DNA from: Actinokineospora inagensis DSM 44258
GTDB lineage: Bacteria; Actinomycetota; Actinomycetes; Mycobacteriales; Pseudonocardiaceae
DNA: 64,000 nt
Assembly: GCF_000482865.1 (NCBI RefSeq)
Contig: NZ_KI519516.1
Coordinates: forward strand, 304,574-368,573
Direction of reading: 5' to 3'
Position numbers and translations under genes: made by a program. Under the pieces are notes generated by a model. It was given only the letters and a program-made list of their open reading frames with translations, searched no databases and was not told where the DNA came from. Within the stretch, counting starts at the first letter, position 1; every line of letters starts with the position of its first letter. This document shows, in pieces, positions 33,699 through 41,325 of this stretch.

Positions 33699-34727
33699 CT
33701 ACCAGCCTTCCGGGGGCTCGACGAAGGCCTTGCCGATGTCCCGGGTCAGCGAGATCGCGCGGCGGGCCCAACTGGTCGTCGCGCCGGCGAGTCCGCAGGT
33801 CGGGGTCGCCACCGCCCGTTCGGCGAGGAAGGCGCGGTTGAAGCCGAGGCGGTCGACCAGCCGGAGCGCGGGCTCGGCGGCCTGGCGGAGGGAGACCGGC
33901 CTGCCCGGATCGGTGCTCGGCACCACCCCGAGGAACAGCACCGCTCCCCCGTCCCAGACCTCGCCCACCTCGTCCAACTGCTCGGACCTCAGCAGCGTCA
34001 CGTCCAACGCGATCGCGTCCGCCCCGGCCTGCTGGAGCAGGCGCAACGGGGCGTTGGGGGCGCAGCAGTGCACGACCACCGGCTGGTTGGTCGCCGCCTT
34101 GACCGCACTGACGACGGTGGCCAGGATCTCCCGGGCCTCCGGCTCGGCCACCGCGGGCACCGTGCCGTAACCCGATGGGGTGGGAATCGCGCCCGCGAGG
34201 ACCATGGGCAGGCTGGGTTCGTCGAGCTGCACGACGACCTCGGTCCCGGTTCGCCGCCGCACCTCCGCGACGTGCCGGGACAGGCCCTCGGCCAGCGAGT
34301 CGGCAAACTCGCGCAGGGCGCCCCGGTCGGTGAGGACCTTGTGCCCGCGGGGCAGCTCGACCCCCGAGGTGAGCGTCCACGGGCCTGCCGCCTGCACCTT
34401 GAGCAGGGCGGGCGGCGTGCCCAGGCGCTCGACGGCCTCCTCGACGGCGTCGAGGTCCCAGCGGATCAGGTCGGTGGCTCGACGGTGGTCGATGCCGGGT
34501 CGAGCCGTGACCCGGTAACCCGACGGCACTACCTCGATCGGTAGGTCCACCAGCAACGCGGCCGTGCGACCCAAGATGTCCGCACCGAGACCACGCGCGG
34601 GGAGCTCCGGCACATGCGGTAGGTCCGGCAGCTCACCGAGCACGGTGGCGGCGGCCTCCGCTGGGTCTGTCCCGGGCAGGGAACCGATCCCGGTGGCGGT
34701 ACCGGGAGGCCAAGGTGCGGTGCTCAC
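33699..34727 (-). CDS. MetE/UroD-like methionine-synthase-fold protein
   Basis: A 342-aa TIM-barrel protein resembling the C-terminal catalytic half of cobalamin-independent methionine synthase. It begins with GTATGIGSLPGTD and has zinc-ligand-like residues in VVVHCCAPNAP (His-x-Cys) and PTCGLAG (Cys), with QLDEPSLPMVL between. It lacks the N-terminal folate-binding half of full MetE. A homologue next to ligA in M. tuberculosis has about the same size. The methyl donor and acceptor are unknown. The GTG at 34727 has no clear ribosome site, and an ATG 57 bases upstream is possible. Confidence 0.85.
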   Translation of the reverse strand: MSTAPWPPGTATGIGSLPGTDPAEAAATVLGELPDLPHVPELPARGLGADILGRTAALLVDLPIEVVPSGYRVTARPGIDHRRATDLIRWDLDAVEEAVERLGTPPALLKVQAAGPWTLTSGVELPRGHKVLTDRGALREFADSLAEGLSRHVAEVRRRTGTEVVVQLDEPSLPMVLAGAIPTPSGYGTVPAVAEPEAREILATVVSAVKAATNQPVVVHCCAPNAPLRLLQQAGADAIALDVTLLRSEQLDEVGEVWDGGAVLFLGVVPSTDPGRPVSLRQAAEPALRLVDRLGFNRAFLAERAVATPTCGLAGATTSWARRAISLTRDIGKAFVEPPEGW

Positions 34728-34792
34728 GGTCCGAGTCTGCTCGATCGTCTCGACCCGCCGCGCGGCGGGCTGCCCGGTTAGCATCGGCGGCT

Positions 34793-35683
34793 GTGGACCA
34801 CAGCGACGTCGCCGCGGCGGCAGACCGGATCGCACCGCACATCAGGCGGACCCCGATCCTGCGGACCGAGGTGGACGGTCGGGCCGTTGTGCTGAAACTG
34901 GAACAGGTGCAGCGGACGGGGTCGTTCAAACTGCGGGGCGCGCTGAACGCGTTGCTCGGCGGTGAACTGCCCGCCGCCGTTGTCACCGCGTCGGGTGGGA
35001 ACCACGGGCTCGCCGTCGCCACGGCCGCGCGGGTGCTCGACCTGCCCGCGACGGTCTACGTCCCCGTGCGGGCACCCGAGTCCAAGACCCGCCGGATCGA
35101 GGCAACCGGCGCCACGCTCGTCCGGCACGGGAACACCTACGCCGAGGCCTCCGCCGCCGCGCTCACCGAGGCCGCTGACACCCGCGCCCGGTACGTGCCC
35201 GCGTACGACGACCCCCTTGTCGTCGCCGGACAAGGCACCTGCGCCGCCGAATGCGTCGCCGAGGCGCCGGACATCGACACCTTCGTCGTCGCCGTGGGCG
35301 GCGGCGGGCTGGCGGCGGGCACGGTCCTCGGCGGCCGACGGCCGGTGGCGCTCGCCGAACCAGTCGGCTGCCAGGCCATGCACGACGCGCTCGCCGCCGG
35401 GACGCCGGTCGACTCGCCGGTCTCCTCCGTCGCCTCCTCGGCCCTGGGTGCCACCCGGGTCGGCGCGCTGCCGTTCGACATCGTGCGCGGCGGCGCGGTG
35501 ACCACCACCCTGGTGACCGACGCGGAGATCCTGGCCGCGCGGGACCTGCTGTGGGACGAGTTCCGGCTCGCGGTGGAACCGGCGGGGGCCGTGCCGCTGG
35601 CCGCGTGGCGCACCGGTCGCGTCTCCGCCGCCCTCCCGTGCCTCATCCTGTGCGGTGCCAACAGCGACTGGACCGCGGGCTGA
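34793..35683 (+). CDS. serine/threonine dehydratase-like PLP enzyme
   Basis: A 296-aa fold-type II PLP protein. The Schiff-base lysine is in TGSFKLRGALNAL (near residue 46), the phosphate/carboxylate loop SGGNHGLAVA follows, and the PLP-phosphate glycine loop VGGGGLAAG sits near residue 167. It has no C-terminal ACT-like regulatory domain, so it is more like catabolic threonine/serine dehydratase or serine racemase than biosynthetic IlvA. It is divergent from the MetE-like gene (66 bases between starts); TTAGCAT just upstream may be the -10. Confidence 0.9.
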   Translation: MDHSDVAAAADRIAPHIRRTPILRTEVDGRAVVLKLEQVQRTGSFKLRGALNALLGGELPAAVVTASGGNHGLAVATAARVLDLPATVYVPVRAPESKTRRIEATGATLVRHGNTYAEASAAALTEAADTRARYVPAYDDPLVVAGQGTCAAECVAEAPDIDTFVVAVGGGGLAAGTVLGGRRPVALAEPVGCQAMHDALAAGTPVDSPVSSVASSALGATRVGALPFDIVRGGAVTTTLVTDAEILAARDLLWDEFRLAVEPAGAVPLAAWRTGRVSAALPCLILCGANSDWTAG

Positions 35684-36191
35684 CGCCACCGCCCACGCGG
35701 GCCAACCACACCCGGACGGCGGGTTCCTCTCTCGACAGCACCTTGCCCAACTGTTCCACCGCGGCAAGGCAAATCCCGGACGCGCTGCCCGAGGTGATGG
35801 TGACGACGGCACCGCGGTGGTGGCGCAGCGCGGGCAACGCCAACTGCGTAAGGGCGAACGGCGCGGTCACCGCGCGCTCGAAGGCCACGCGCAGGGCGGG
35901 TACGGGAAGGCAGGCGAGCACACCGGGTGGGTCCGGTGCGCCGATGTCGTGCACCACCAACGCCGCGCCGCCACGGGCGTCCGCGGCGGCGATGAGCCGG
36001 TCGCGGTGCGCGGGTTCGGTGATGTCGCCGGGGACTACAACCGTTTCGCGAGCGCCGGGGGTGTTGATCGCGCTGTCCGGCAATGGTTTCCCGGTGGCCG
36101 GGTCGCGGGCCGTGGTGACGACGGACCACCCGGCGGCGGCGAGGGCGCGCACGAGCTCGCGGGCGGCGCCGGTGACAATCGCGGTGGGCAT
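35643..36191 (-). pseudogene. decayed short-chain dehydrogenase
   Basis: The 182-aa frame MPTAIVTGAARELVRALAAA... is clearly SDR-derived (AIVTGAAR, ALPALRHHRGAVVTITSGSA, AAVEQLGKVLSREEPAVRVW), but two in-frame losses remove essential parts. The GxxxGxG cofactor motif lacks its RGIG segment, and the catalytic Tyr-x3-Lys region between the active serine and AAVEQLGKVL is missing. The C-terminus then runs into the 3' end of the convergent PLP gene (41-base overlap). Most likely a pseudogene kept in frame, or a non-catalytic remnant. Confidence 0.6.
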
Positions 36192-36303
36192 GGGGTTTCT
36201 CCGTCCGTTGACCATCCGTCCGTTGAGTACCTGTTCGGGTCAACGGTAGGGAAAGGCTGCTGGGGTGCCATCGGACCCGAGGTGGGAGTTTTCTCCGACT
36301 TTG

Positions 36304-36313
36304 GTCCTAGGAC
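36304..36313. promoter_or_regulatory. GTCCTAGGAC palindrome upstream of the two-component pair
   Basis: A perfect 10-bp palindrome within TTTGGTCCTAGGACTAG, 38 bases before the kinase ATG. Its size and place suit a NarL/FixJ-type dimer, for example autoregulation by the adjacent response regulator. Confidence 0.45.
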
Positions 36314-36350
36314 TAGCGGTTTCGTCGGATGGGGTCGGTACCTTGGGGTC

Positions 36351-37397
36351 ATGAGCGGGATTGGGGGGGATGGGCTGCGCGCTGTCAGCGCCGTCGTGGT
36401 GGCGGGGGCGACGCGGTTGTCCGCGCGCGGTGTGCTGCGGGTGGTTCTCTCCTCCGCGCGCGGGTTGGTCGGCGCGCGCTACGCGGGTGGGTTCGTCGAC
36501 GGGCGGTGGCTGACGATCGGGCCGGTGCCGCGCGGGCGGGTGCTGACCGGGCCGGACCCGGTGCGGCTCAACGGGATCCGGCCGGGTGAGCGGTTCGACT
36601 GGTGGCCTGCCGGGCATCCCGCGCCCGGCGAGTTCCTGTGCGTGCCCGTGTCCGACGGCGCCGAGGTGCTCGGCGAGCTCTACGTCGCCGACAAAACCGG
36701 CCCCGGTGGGTTCACCGCGCGCGATGAGGACGCGGTGGCGTTGTTGGCGGCGCAGGTGGCCGTCGCCGTGGTCACCGGGCGGTTGCGGGAGCGGGTGCGG
36801 GAGTTGTCGGTCGCGCGGGAGCGGGCCGGGGTGGCGCGCGAGGCGCACGGCGCGGTGCGCGAACAGGTGTTCGGGTTGCGGTTGGCCGCCGAGTCGGCCG
36901 GGTTGTTGGCGCGGCGGGACCCGGTGGCGGCGTACGGGCAGTGGGACGTGGTGCGCGGGCTGGCGGGCGCGGTCGCCGACGGGTTGGCGGCGGTGGCGGC
37001 GGGGTTGCGGCCGGTAGTCGCCCGCGACGGTCTGGCACCCGCGATCGGGACACAGGTGGCGCTGCTGGACCGGCTGCCCGGAGTGGACGTAGTGTTCCGC
37101 GGCGGCGCCGTGCCGCGGTTGGCGGCGCCCCAGGAGGAGGCGGTGTTGCGGGTGCTGCAGGAGGCGCTGCTCACCGCTGTTCGGCGGGCGCGGGCCCGGC
37201 GGGTCCGGGTGGAGCTGCGGGTCGAGGCGGGCGTGGTGGTGTTGGAGGTGGCCGACGACGGGGCGCGGGTGGGCGCCGGGGAGCGGGGCCTGGCGGCGCT
37301 GCGCGCACGGGTGGTGGCGGTGGGTGGCCTGCTGCGGGTCCACTCGACCGGGCCACGGGGGACGGCGCTACGGCTGGAGGTGCCCGGTGTGGACTGA
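36351..37397 (+). CDS. DevS/NarX-like GAF sensor kinase with degenerate catalytic motifs
   Basis: A 348-aa soluble protein: a GAF domain (about residues 25-150, SSARGLVGARYAGG...FTARDEDAVALLAAQVAVAV), an HisKA_3-like helix and a short ATPase domain (VLEVADDGARVGAGERGLAALRARV). The H-box reads REAHGAVREQ where active relatives have ELHDxVxQ, so the acid after the histidine is lost. The N-box reads EALLTAVRRARA where EALTNAVRHA is expected, so the Mg-binding asparagine is lost. Activity is therefore doubtful. It overlaps the response regulator by 11 bases. Confidence 0.8.
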   Translation: MSGIGGDGLRAVSAVVVAGATRLSARGVLRVVLSSARGLVGARYAGGFVDGRWLTIGPVPRGRVLTGPDPVRLNGIRPGERFDWWPAGHPAPGEFLCVPVSDGAEVLGELYVADKTGPGGFTARDEDAVALLAAQVAVAVVTGRLRERVRELSVARERAGVAREAHGAVREQVFGLRLAAESAGLLARRDPVAAYGQWDVVRGLAGAVADGLAAVAAGLRPVVARDGLAPAIGTQVALLDRLPGVDVVFRGGAVPRLAAPQEEAVLRVLQEALLTAVRRARARRVRVELRVEAGVVVLEVADDGARVGAGERGLAALRARVVAVGGLLRVHSTGPRGTALRLEVPGVD

Positions 37398-38028
37398 GCT
37401 GATCAAGGTGCTGGTGGTCGACGATCACCCGGTGGTGCGGCACGGGGTGCGCACGTTCCTCGACCTGCAGGACGACATCACCGTGGTCGGTGAGGCCGGT
37501 GACGGGGCGTCCTGCGTCGTCGAGGCGCAGCGGCTGCGACCGGACGTGGTGGTGCTGGGGCTGCGGATGCCCGGCGCGGACGGGGTTTCCGCGCTCAACG
37601 CGCTGCGTGAGGCGGGGAACAAGGCGCGGGTGCTGGTCATCACCGGCGCCACCGAGCCGGTGGCGGTCGTGCCCGCCGTGCGCGCCGGGGTGGCCGGTTA
37701 CGTCTGCCCGGATGTCGACCCGTTCGCGTTGGCCGTGGCGGTCCGGTCCGTGCACGCCGGGCACGTGCTGCTGCACCCCGCCGCCGCGCGGTTGTTGGCG
37801 GAGGGCGAGGCGCGACCGGGTGGTGCCGCGCTGACCACCCGGGAGCGGGAGGTGTTGGGCGAGGTGGCGCGCGGCAACTCGAATCGGGAGATCGCGCGGA
37901 AGCTGACCCTGTCGGAGAAGACGGTGAAGTCGCACATGACGGCGATCCTGGGCAAGCTCGGCCTGCACGACCGCACCCAGGCCGCGCTCTACGCGGTCCG
38001 CACCGGGTTGGTGGCGACCGGCAGCTAG
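37387..38028 (+). CDS. NarL/FixJ-type regulator with pseudo-receiver domain
   Basis: A 213-aa regulator: receiver domain (KVLVVDDHPVVRHGVRTFL), linker, and LuxR-type HTH (LTTREREVLGEVARGNSNRE, LTLSEKTVKSHMTAILGKL). The acidic pair DD is present, but the phospho-acceptor position reads VVVLGLRMPG (GGG codon) instead of LLDLRMPG. The conserved lysine position reads GYVCPDVDP instead of GYLLKDADP. It should therefore be unable to accept phosphate in the normal way but still bind DNA. Its genes are coupled with the preceding GAF kinase; the next genes encode an exporter. Confidence 0.88.
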   Translation: MWTELIKVLVVDDHPVVRHGVRTFLDLQDDITVVGEAGDGASCVVEAQRLRPDVVVLGLRMPGADGVSALNALREAGNKARVLVITGATEPVAVVPAVRAGVAGYVCPDVDPFALAVAVRSVHAGHVLLHPAAARLLAEGEARPGGAALTTREREVLGEVARGNSNREIARKLTLSEKTVKSHMTAILGKLGLHDRTQAALYAVRTGLVATGS

Positions 38029-38227
38029 CGGTCGGGTTCGCCGGGCGTGGCAACCCGGACCGTCGGGGCGGCGTCTTTTCCAGTGACACCCGGTTCTGGT
38101 TTCGGCGCGGGCACTTCTCGGCGCGAACACCGGATGGTCCGATCGTCGGATGGCACCGCGAACCCGAACTATTCACCGTGTGTATAGTGCGGTCGACACT
38201 CGGTTCACGAACCATTGGGGGTACTGG

Positions 38228-39238
38228 GTGAACCCACGGCTCATCCTCACCGCGCTCGCCGTCACGGCCGTCACCGCCGTCGCGGGCTGCTCCGCATCGA
38301 CCGCCGGACCGCCCACCCCGGGCCTCGCCGAACGCGGCACCACCATGACCACGGCGACGCTGACCCGCATGGACCTCACCGCCAAGGTGAGCCTCAAGGG
38401 CAAGGTGGCGCTCAACCCGGTGTTCGGGCTCGCCGCCCCGGTGGACGGCCAGATCCGGTACGTCGAGGTCAAGGACACCCCCGGTACCCCGGCCAAGCCC
38501 ACCAGGGCCGGGTCGGTGTGGGTGAAGGGCAAGTCGACCCCGGTCGACGTCCCGGCCGGGTCGACCTTCGCGGGCAGGCTCGTCGACGACAAGACCAACG
38601 TCACCGCCGGAACCCCGGTCGTGTCGGCGAAGTACGGCGGCTACGCCCTGGTCGCCGACATCGACGGCGGGCAGGCGTACGCGCTCGCCGACGGTCTCGG
38701 CGTGGTCCGCGCGCAGATCAAGAGCGGTCCCGGTCCGTTCGACTGCTCCGTGCTCGGCACCACCGCCGCGCTCCCGCCGGGCACCATCCCGGCGCCACCC
38801 GCCCCGCAGGTCCCGGCGCAGCAGGTCCCGGTCGACCCGGGTCAGGCCAACCCGCCCGTGCCGCAGCAACAGCCGCAGGCGCCGGAACAGCAGCAGGACG
38901 GCCGCACCCCGTCGGAGTCCACCGGCATGCGGCTGGTCTGCGTCCCGCCCGCCGGGGTCCGCATGATCAACGGCGCCGACGCGACCCTGGAGGTGACCAC
39001 CGCGCGGGCCAAGGACGCGCTGGTCGCCCCGGTCGAGGCGGTCGCGGGCCGGGAGAGCGCGGGCAAGGTCGACGTGCTCGACGCCAACGGCGCGCGGCAG
39101 ACCAAGGACGTCGTGCTCGGGTTGACCGACGGCCAGTTCATCGAGGTCAAGTCCGGGCTCACCGGCACCGAGACGCTGGCCGTGCCCGGTCCGAGCCTGC
39201 CGCCCGCCCAGCAGCCGAACGGGGGGCCGGGCAAGTGA
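38228..39238 (+). CDS. MacA-like lipoprotein (ABC-exporter adaptor)
   Basis: A 336-aa exported lipoprotein. The signal peptide (LILTALAVTAVTAVAG-C) has a lipobox with cysteine near residue 19. The mature part resembles periplasmic adaptor proteins without the long coiled coil (LTAKVSLKGKVALNPVFGLA, then a C-terminal LVAPVEAVAGRESAGKVDVL and VVLGLTDGQFIEVKSGL beta-barrel-like segment), with a Pro/Gln-rich insert near residues 180-230. The start GTG follows a G-rich ribosome site. The stop overlaps the ABC ATPase GTG. A TATAGT box lies about 45 bases upstream. Confidence 0.82.
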   Translation: MNPRLILTALAVTAVTAVAGCSASTAGPPTPGLAERGTTMTTATLTRMDLTAKVSLKGKVALNPVFGLAAPVDGQIRYVEVKDTPGTPAKPTRAGSVWVKGKSTPVDVPAGSTFAGRLVDDKTNVTAGTPVVSAKYGGYALVADIDGGQAYALADGLGVVRAQIKSGPGPFDCSVLGTTAALPPGTIPAPPAPQVPAQQVPVDPGQANPPVPQQQPQAPEQQQDGRTPSESTGMRLVCVPPAGVRMINGADATLEVTTARAKDALVAPVEAVAGRESAGKVDVLDANGARQTKDVVLGLTDGQFIEVKSGLTGTETLAVPGPSLPPAQQPNGGPGK

Positions 39239-39933
39239 CCCCGCTGATCCAGCTCACCGGGGTCGGCAAGACCCTGAAGGGGCAGGGCGAGCCGCGGTCC
39301 ATCCTGTCCGGTGTGGACATGACGCTGCACGCGGGCGAGTCGGTGGCCATCCTCGGCCGGTCCGGGTCCGGCAAGAGCACCCTGCTCAGCCTCATCGGCC
39401 TGTTCGACCGGCCGGACGACGGCCAGTACCTGTTGCACGGCAACGACATCAGCCGGATCGCCGAGCGCAGGGCGGCCCGGCTGCGCAGCGCCGAGTTCGG
39501 GTTCGTGTTCCAGCGGTTCTTCCTGCTCAAGCACCTCACCGCGATGCAGAACGTGGCGATGGCGCTGGTCAACGGGCAGGGTTGGGCGGCGCGGCGCAGG
39601 CGCCGGGCCAGGGTGATGGCCGCGCTCGACCAGGTCGGCGTCGCGCACCTGGCCAAGCAGCGGCCGCCGCGGCTCTCCGGTGGCGAGCAGCAACGGGTCG
39701 CGATCGCCCGCGCGCTGGTCCGCGAGCCGCGGATCCTGCTGGCCGACGAACCGACCGGCGCCCTGGACACCGAGACCGGCGCGCTGGTGATCGACGTGCT
39801 GCACGCGGCGACCGAGCGCGGCTGCGGGCTGGTGCTGGTCACCCACGACCACGCGCACGCGAACCGGATGGGCCGGGTGCTGCGGCTCAACGACGGCGTG
39901 CTGGTCACCGAGCGGGCGGGGGTGTCGGTCTGA
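39235..39933 (+). CDS. MacB-type ABC transporter ATPase
   Basis: A 232-aa nucleotide-binding subunit with Walker A GRSGSGKST near residue 40, Q-loop VFQRFFLL, signature LSGGEQQRVAIARALV, Walker B ILLADEPTGALD and H-loop VLVTHDH. It belongs to the LolD/MacB-like (mechanotransmission) exporter class. Its GTG overlaps the adaptor stop and its stop overlaps the permease ATG, so all three are coupled. Confidence 0.93.
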   Translation: MTPLIQLTGVGKTLKGQGEPRSILSGVDMTLHAGESVAILGRSGSGKSTLLSLIGLFDRPDDGQYLLHGNDISRIAERRAARLRSAEFGFVFQRFFLLKHLTAMQNVAMALVNGQGWAARRRRRARVMAALDQVGVAHLAKQRPPRLSGGEQQRVAIARALVREPRILLADEPTGALDTETGALVIDVLHAATERGCGLVLVTHDHAHANRMGRVLRLNDGVLVTERAGVSV

Positions 39934-41222
39934 TGGCGCTGTCCGGGCGGTTCCGTTCCGCGCTGGTGATCGGCCTGCAGGGCATCCGGGCGCGCAAACT
40001 GCGCACTTTCCTGTCGATGATCAGCCTGTTCCTCGGGGTGCTCGCGGTGATCGTGGTTCAGACCAGTTCGGTGCTGGCGAACCGGGAGCTGCTGACCGAC
40101 ATCGAGCTGTCCGAGGGCAAGGACGGCACCGTGGTGATCTCGATGCCGCCGAACGAGCAGACCGCCCCGGTCGTGCTCGACGCGTTGCGCGGCCGCGCCG
40201 ACGCCGTCGGCGTCGTGGAGACGAACGCGATCATCGGCGAGCCCGGCGTCACCCCGATCAACCCGGGCGCCATGCCGCTCAAGTACGCCGACCAGGGCGG
40301 CGGGGCGACCAAGATGATCTGCGACAACAACATGTGCTACCCGGAGCCGTCCACCGAGGCCCCGCCGCCGCGCGGTCAGGCGATCGAGGTCCGGCTGGTC
40401 GCCCTCACCGGCGACATCCGCCCGTTCCGCCCGTTCCCCACCGTGTCCGGCAGTTGGCTCGACTTCACCGGCGCGGCCTCGTTCGCGCCGCGGCTGGTCC
40501 TCAACAACGAGGCCGCCGACGCGTTCACCCGGTACCGGCTGCCCGCCGAGATGCGGATGGACTCGGCGAGGGCGCACTCCACCCCGCAGGTCATCGGCAC
40601 CATCCACGACGGCCAAGCCCAGCCGACTGTCTACATGCGACTTGACGAGCTGGTGAACTGGATCCCCGCGAGCACCCTGGGCACCTCATCCGGTCTCACC
40701 GTCCTGCGCACCCAGTCGGCAGGCGCCGTCGAGCAGTACCTGCAGGCGAAACTCTCCCCCACCTCGCCGTTCTTCCCCCGCACCGTCGACTCCCGCGAAC
40801 GCATCGGCGGTCAGCTCGACATGATGCGCTGGATCTTCTACGGGATGGCGGCGCTGGTCCTGCTGATCGGCATCGCGGGCATCCTCAACGTCGGCCTCGC
40901 CACCGTCGGCGAACGCGTCGAGGAGTTCGCCCTCCGCCGCGCGGTGGGGACGCCGAGACTGCTGCTGGCGGGCATCGTGCTGGCCGAGACCCTCATCATC
41001 GGCCTGCTCACCGCCGCCACCGCCATCGGCACCGGGGTGGTCGGACTGCAACTGGGGAGCAGGCTTTTCGGCGGCAACCACCCGTCACTGCAGAACGTCG
41101 GCTTCCCCTGGGAGGCAGGCGTGGCAGGCGTCGCGGCGGGTCTGGTAGCGGGCATCCTGGGCGGGCTCCTCCCCGCGATCCGAGCGGCCCGCATCCCCAT
41201 CGCCACTGTCATGCGCGCCTAG
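39933..41222 (+). CDS. MacB-type ABC transporter permease
   Basis: A 429-aa permease with one N-terminal helix (FLSMISLFLGVLAVIVVQTS), a large extracytoplasmic domain of about 260 residues containing two cysteines close together (CDNNMC), and three C-terminal helices (IFYGMAALVLLIGIAGILNV, LLAGIVLAETLIIGLLTAAT, VAGVAAGLVAGILGGLL). FtsX-like motifs VGERVEEFALRRAVG and PAIRAARIPIATVMRA flank the helices. With the adaptor and ATPase it should form a tripartite-like exporter of peptide, lipid or drug, probably regulated by the adjacent two-component pair. Confidence 0.92.
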   Translation: MALSGRFRSALVIGLQGIRARKLRTFLSMISLFLGVLAVIVVQTSSVLANRELLTDIELSEGKDGTVVISMPPNEQTAPVVLDALRGRADAVGVVETNAIIGEPGVTPINPGAMPLKYADQGGGATKMICDNNMCYPEPSTEAPPPRGQAIEVRLVALTGDIRPFRPFPTVSGSWLDFTGAASFAPRLVLNNEAADAFTRYRLPAEMRMDSARAHSTPQVIGTIHDGQAQPTVYMRLDELVNWIPASTLGTSSGLTVLRTQSAGAVEQYLQAKLSPTSPFFPRTVDSRERIGGQLDMMRWIFYGMAALVLLIGIAGILNVGLATVGERVEEFALRRAVGTPRLLLAGIVLAETLIIGLLTAATAIGTGVVGLQLGSRLFGGNHPSLQNVGFPWEAGVAGVAAGLVAGILGGLLPAIRAARIPIATVMRA

Positions 41223-41236
41223 CCATGACAGCGGAC

Positions 41237-41276
41237 CGCGCCCCCTGCCGCCCTCCCACCCGCGGCAGGGGGCGCG
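41237..41276. terminator. perfect 14-bp-stem bidirectional terminator
   Basis: Arms 41237-41250 and 41263-41276 are perfectly complementary between the convergent permease and CHAT genes. Confidence 0.85.
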
Positions 41277-41325
41277 CCACATCCGCTATCACAGAGCACA
41301 AAGGACACTGGCCCGGCGGGTTGCC

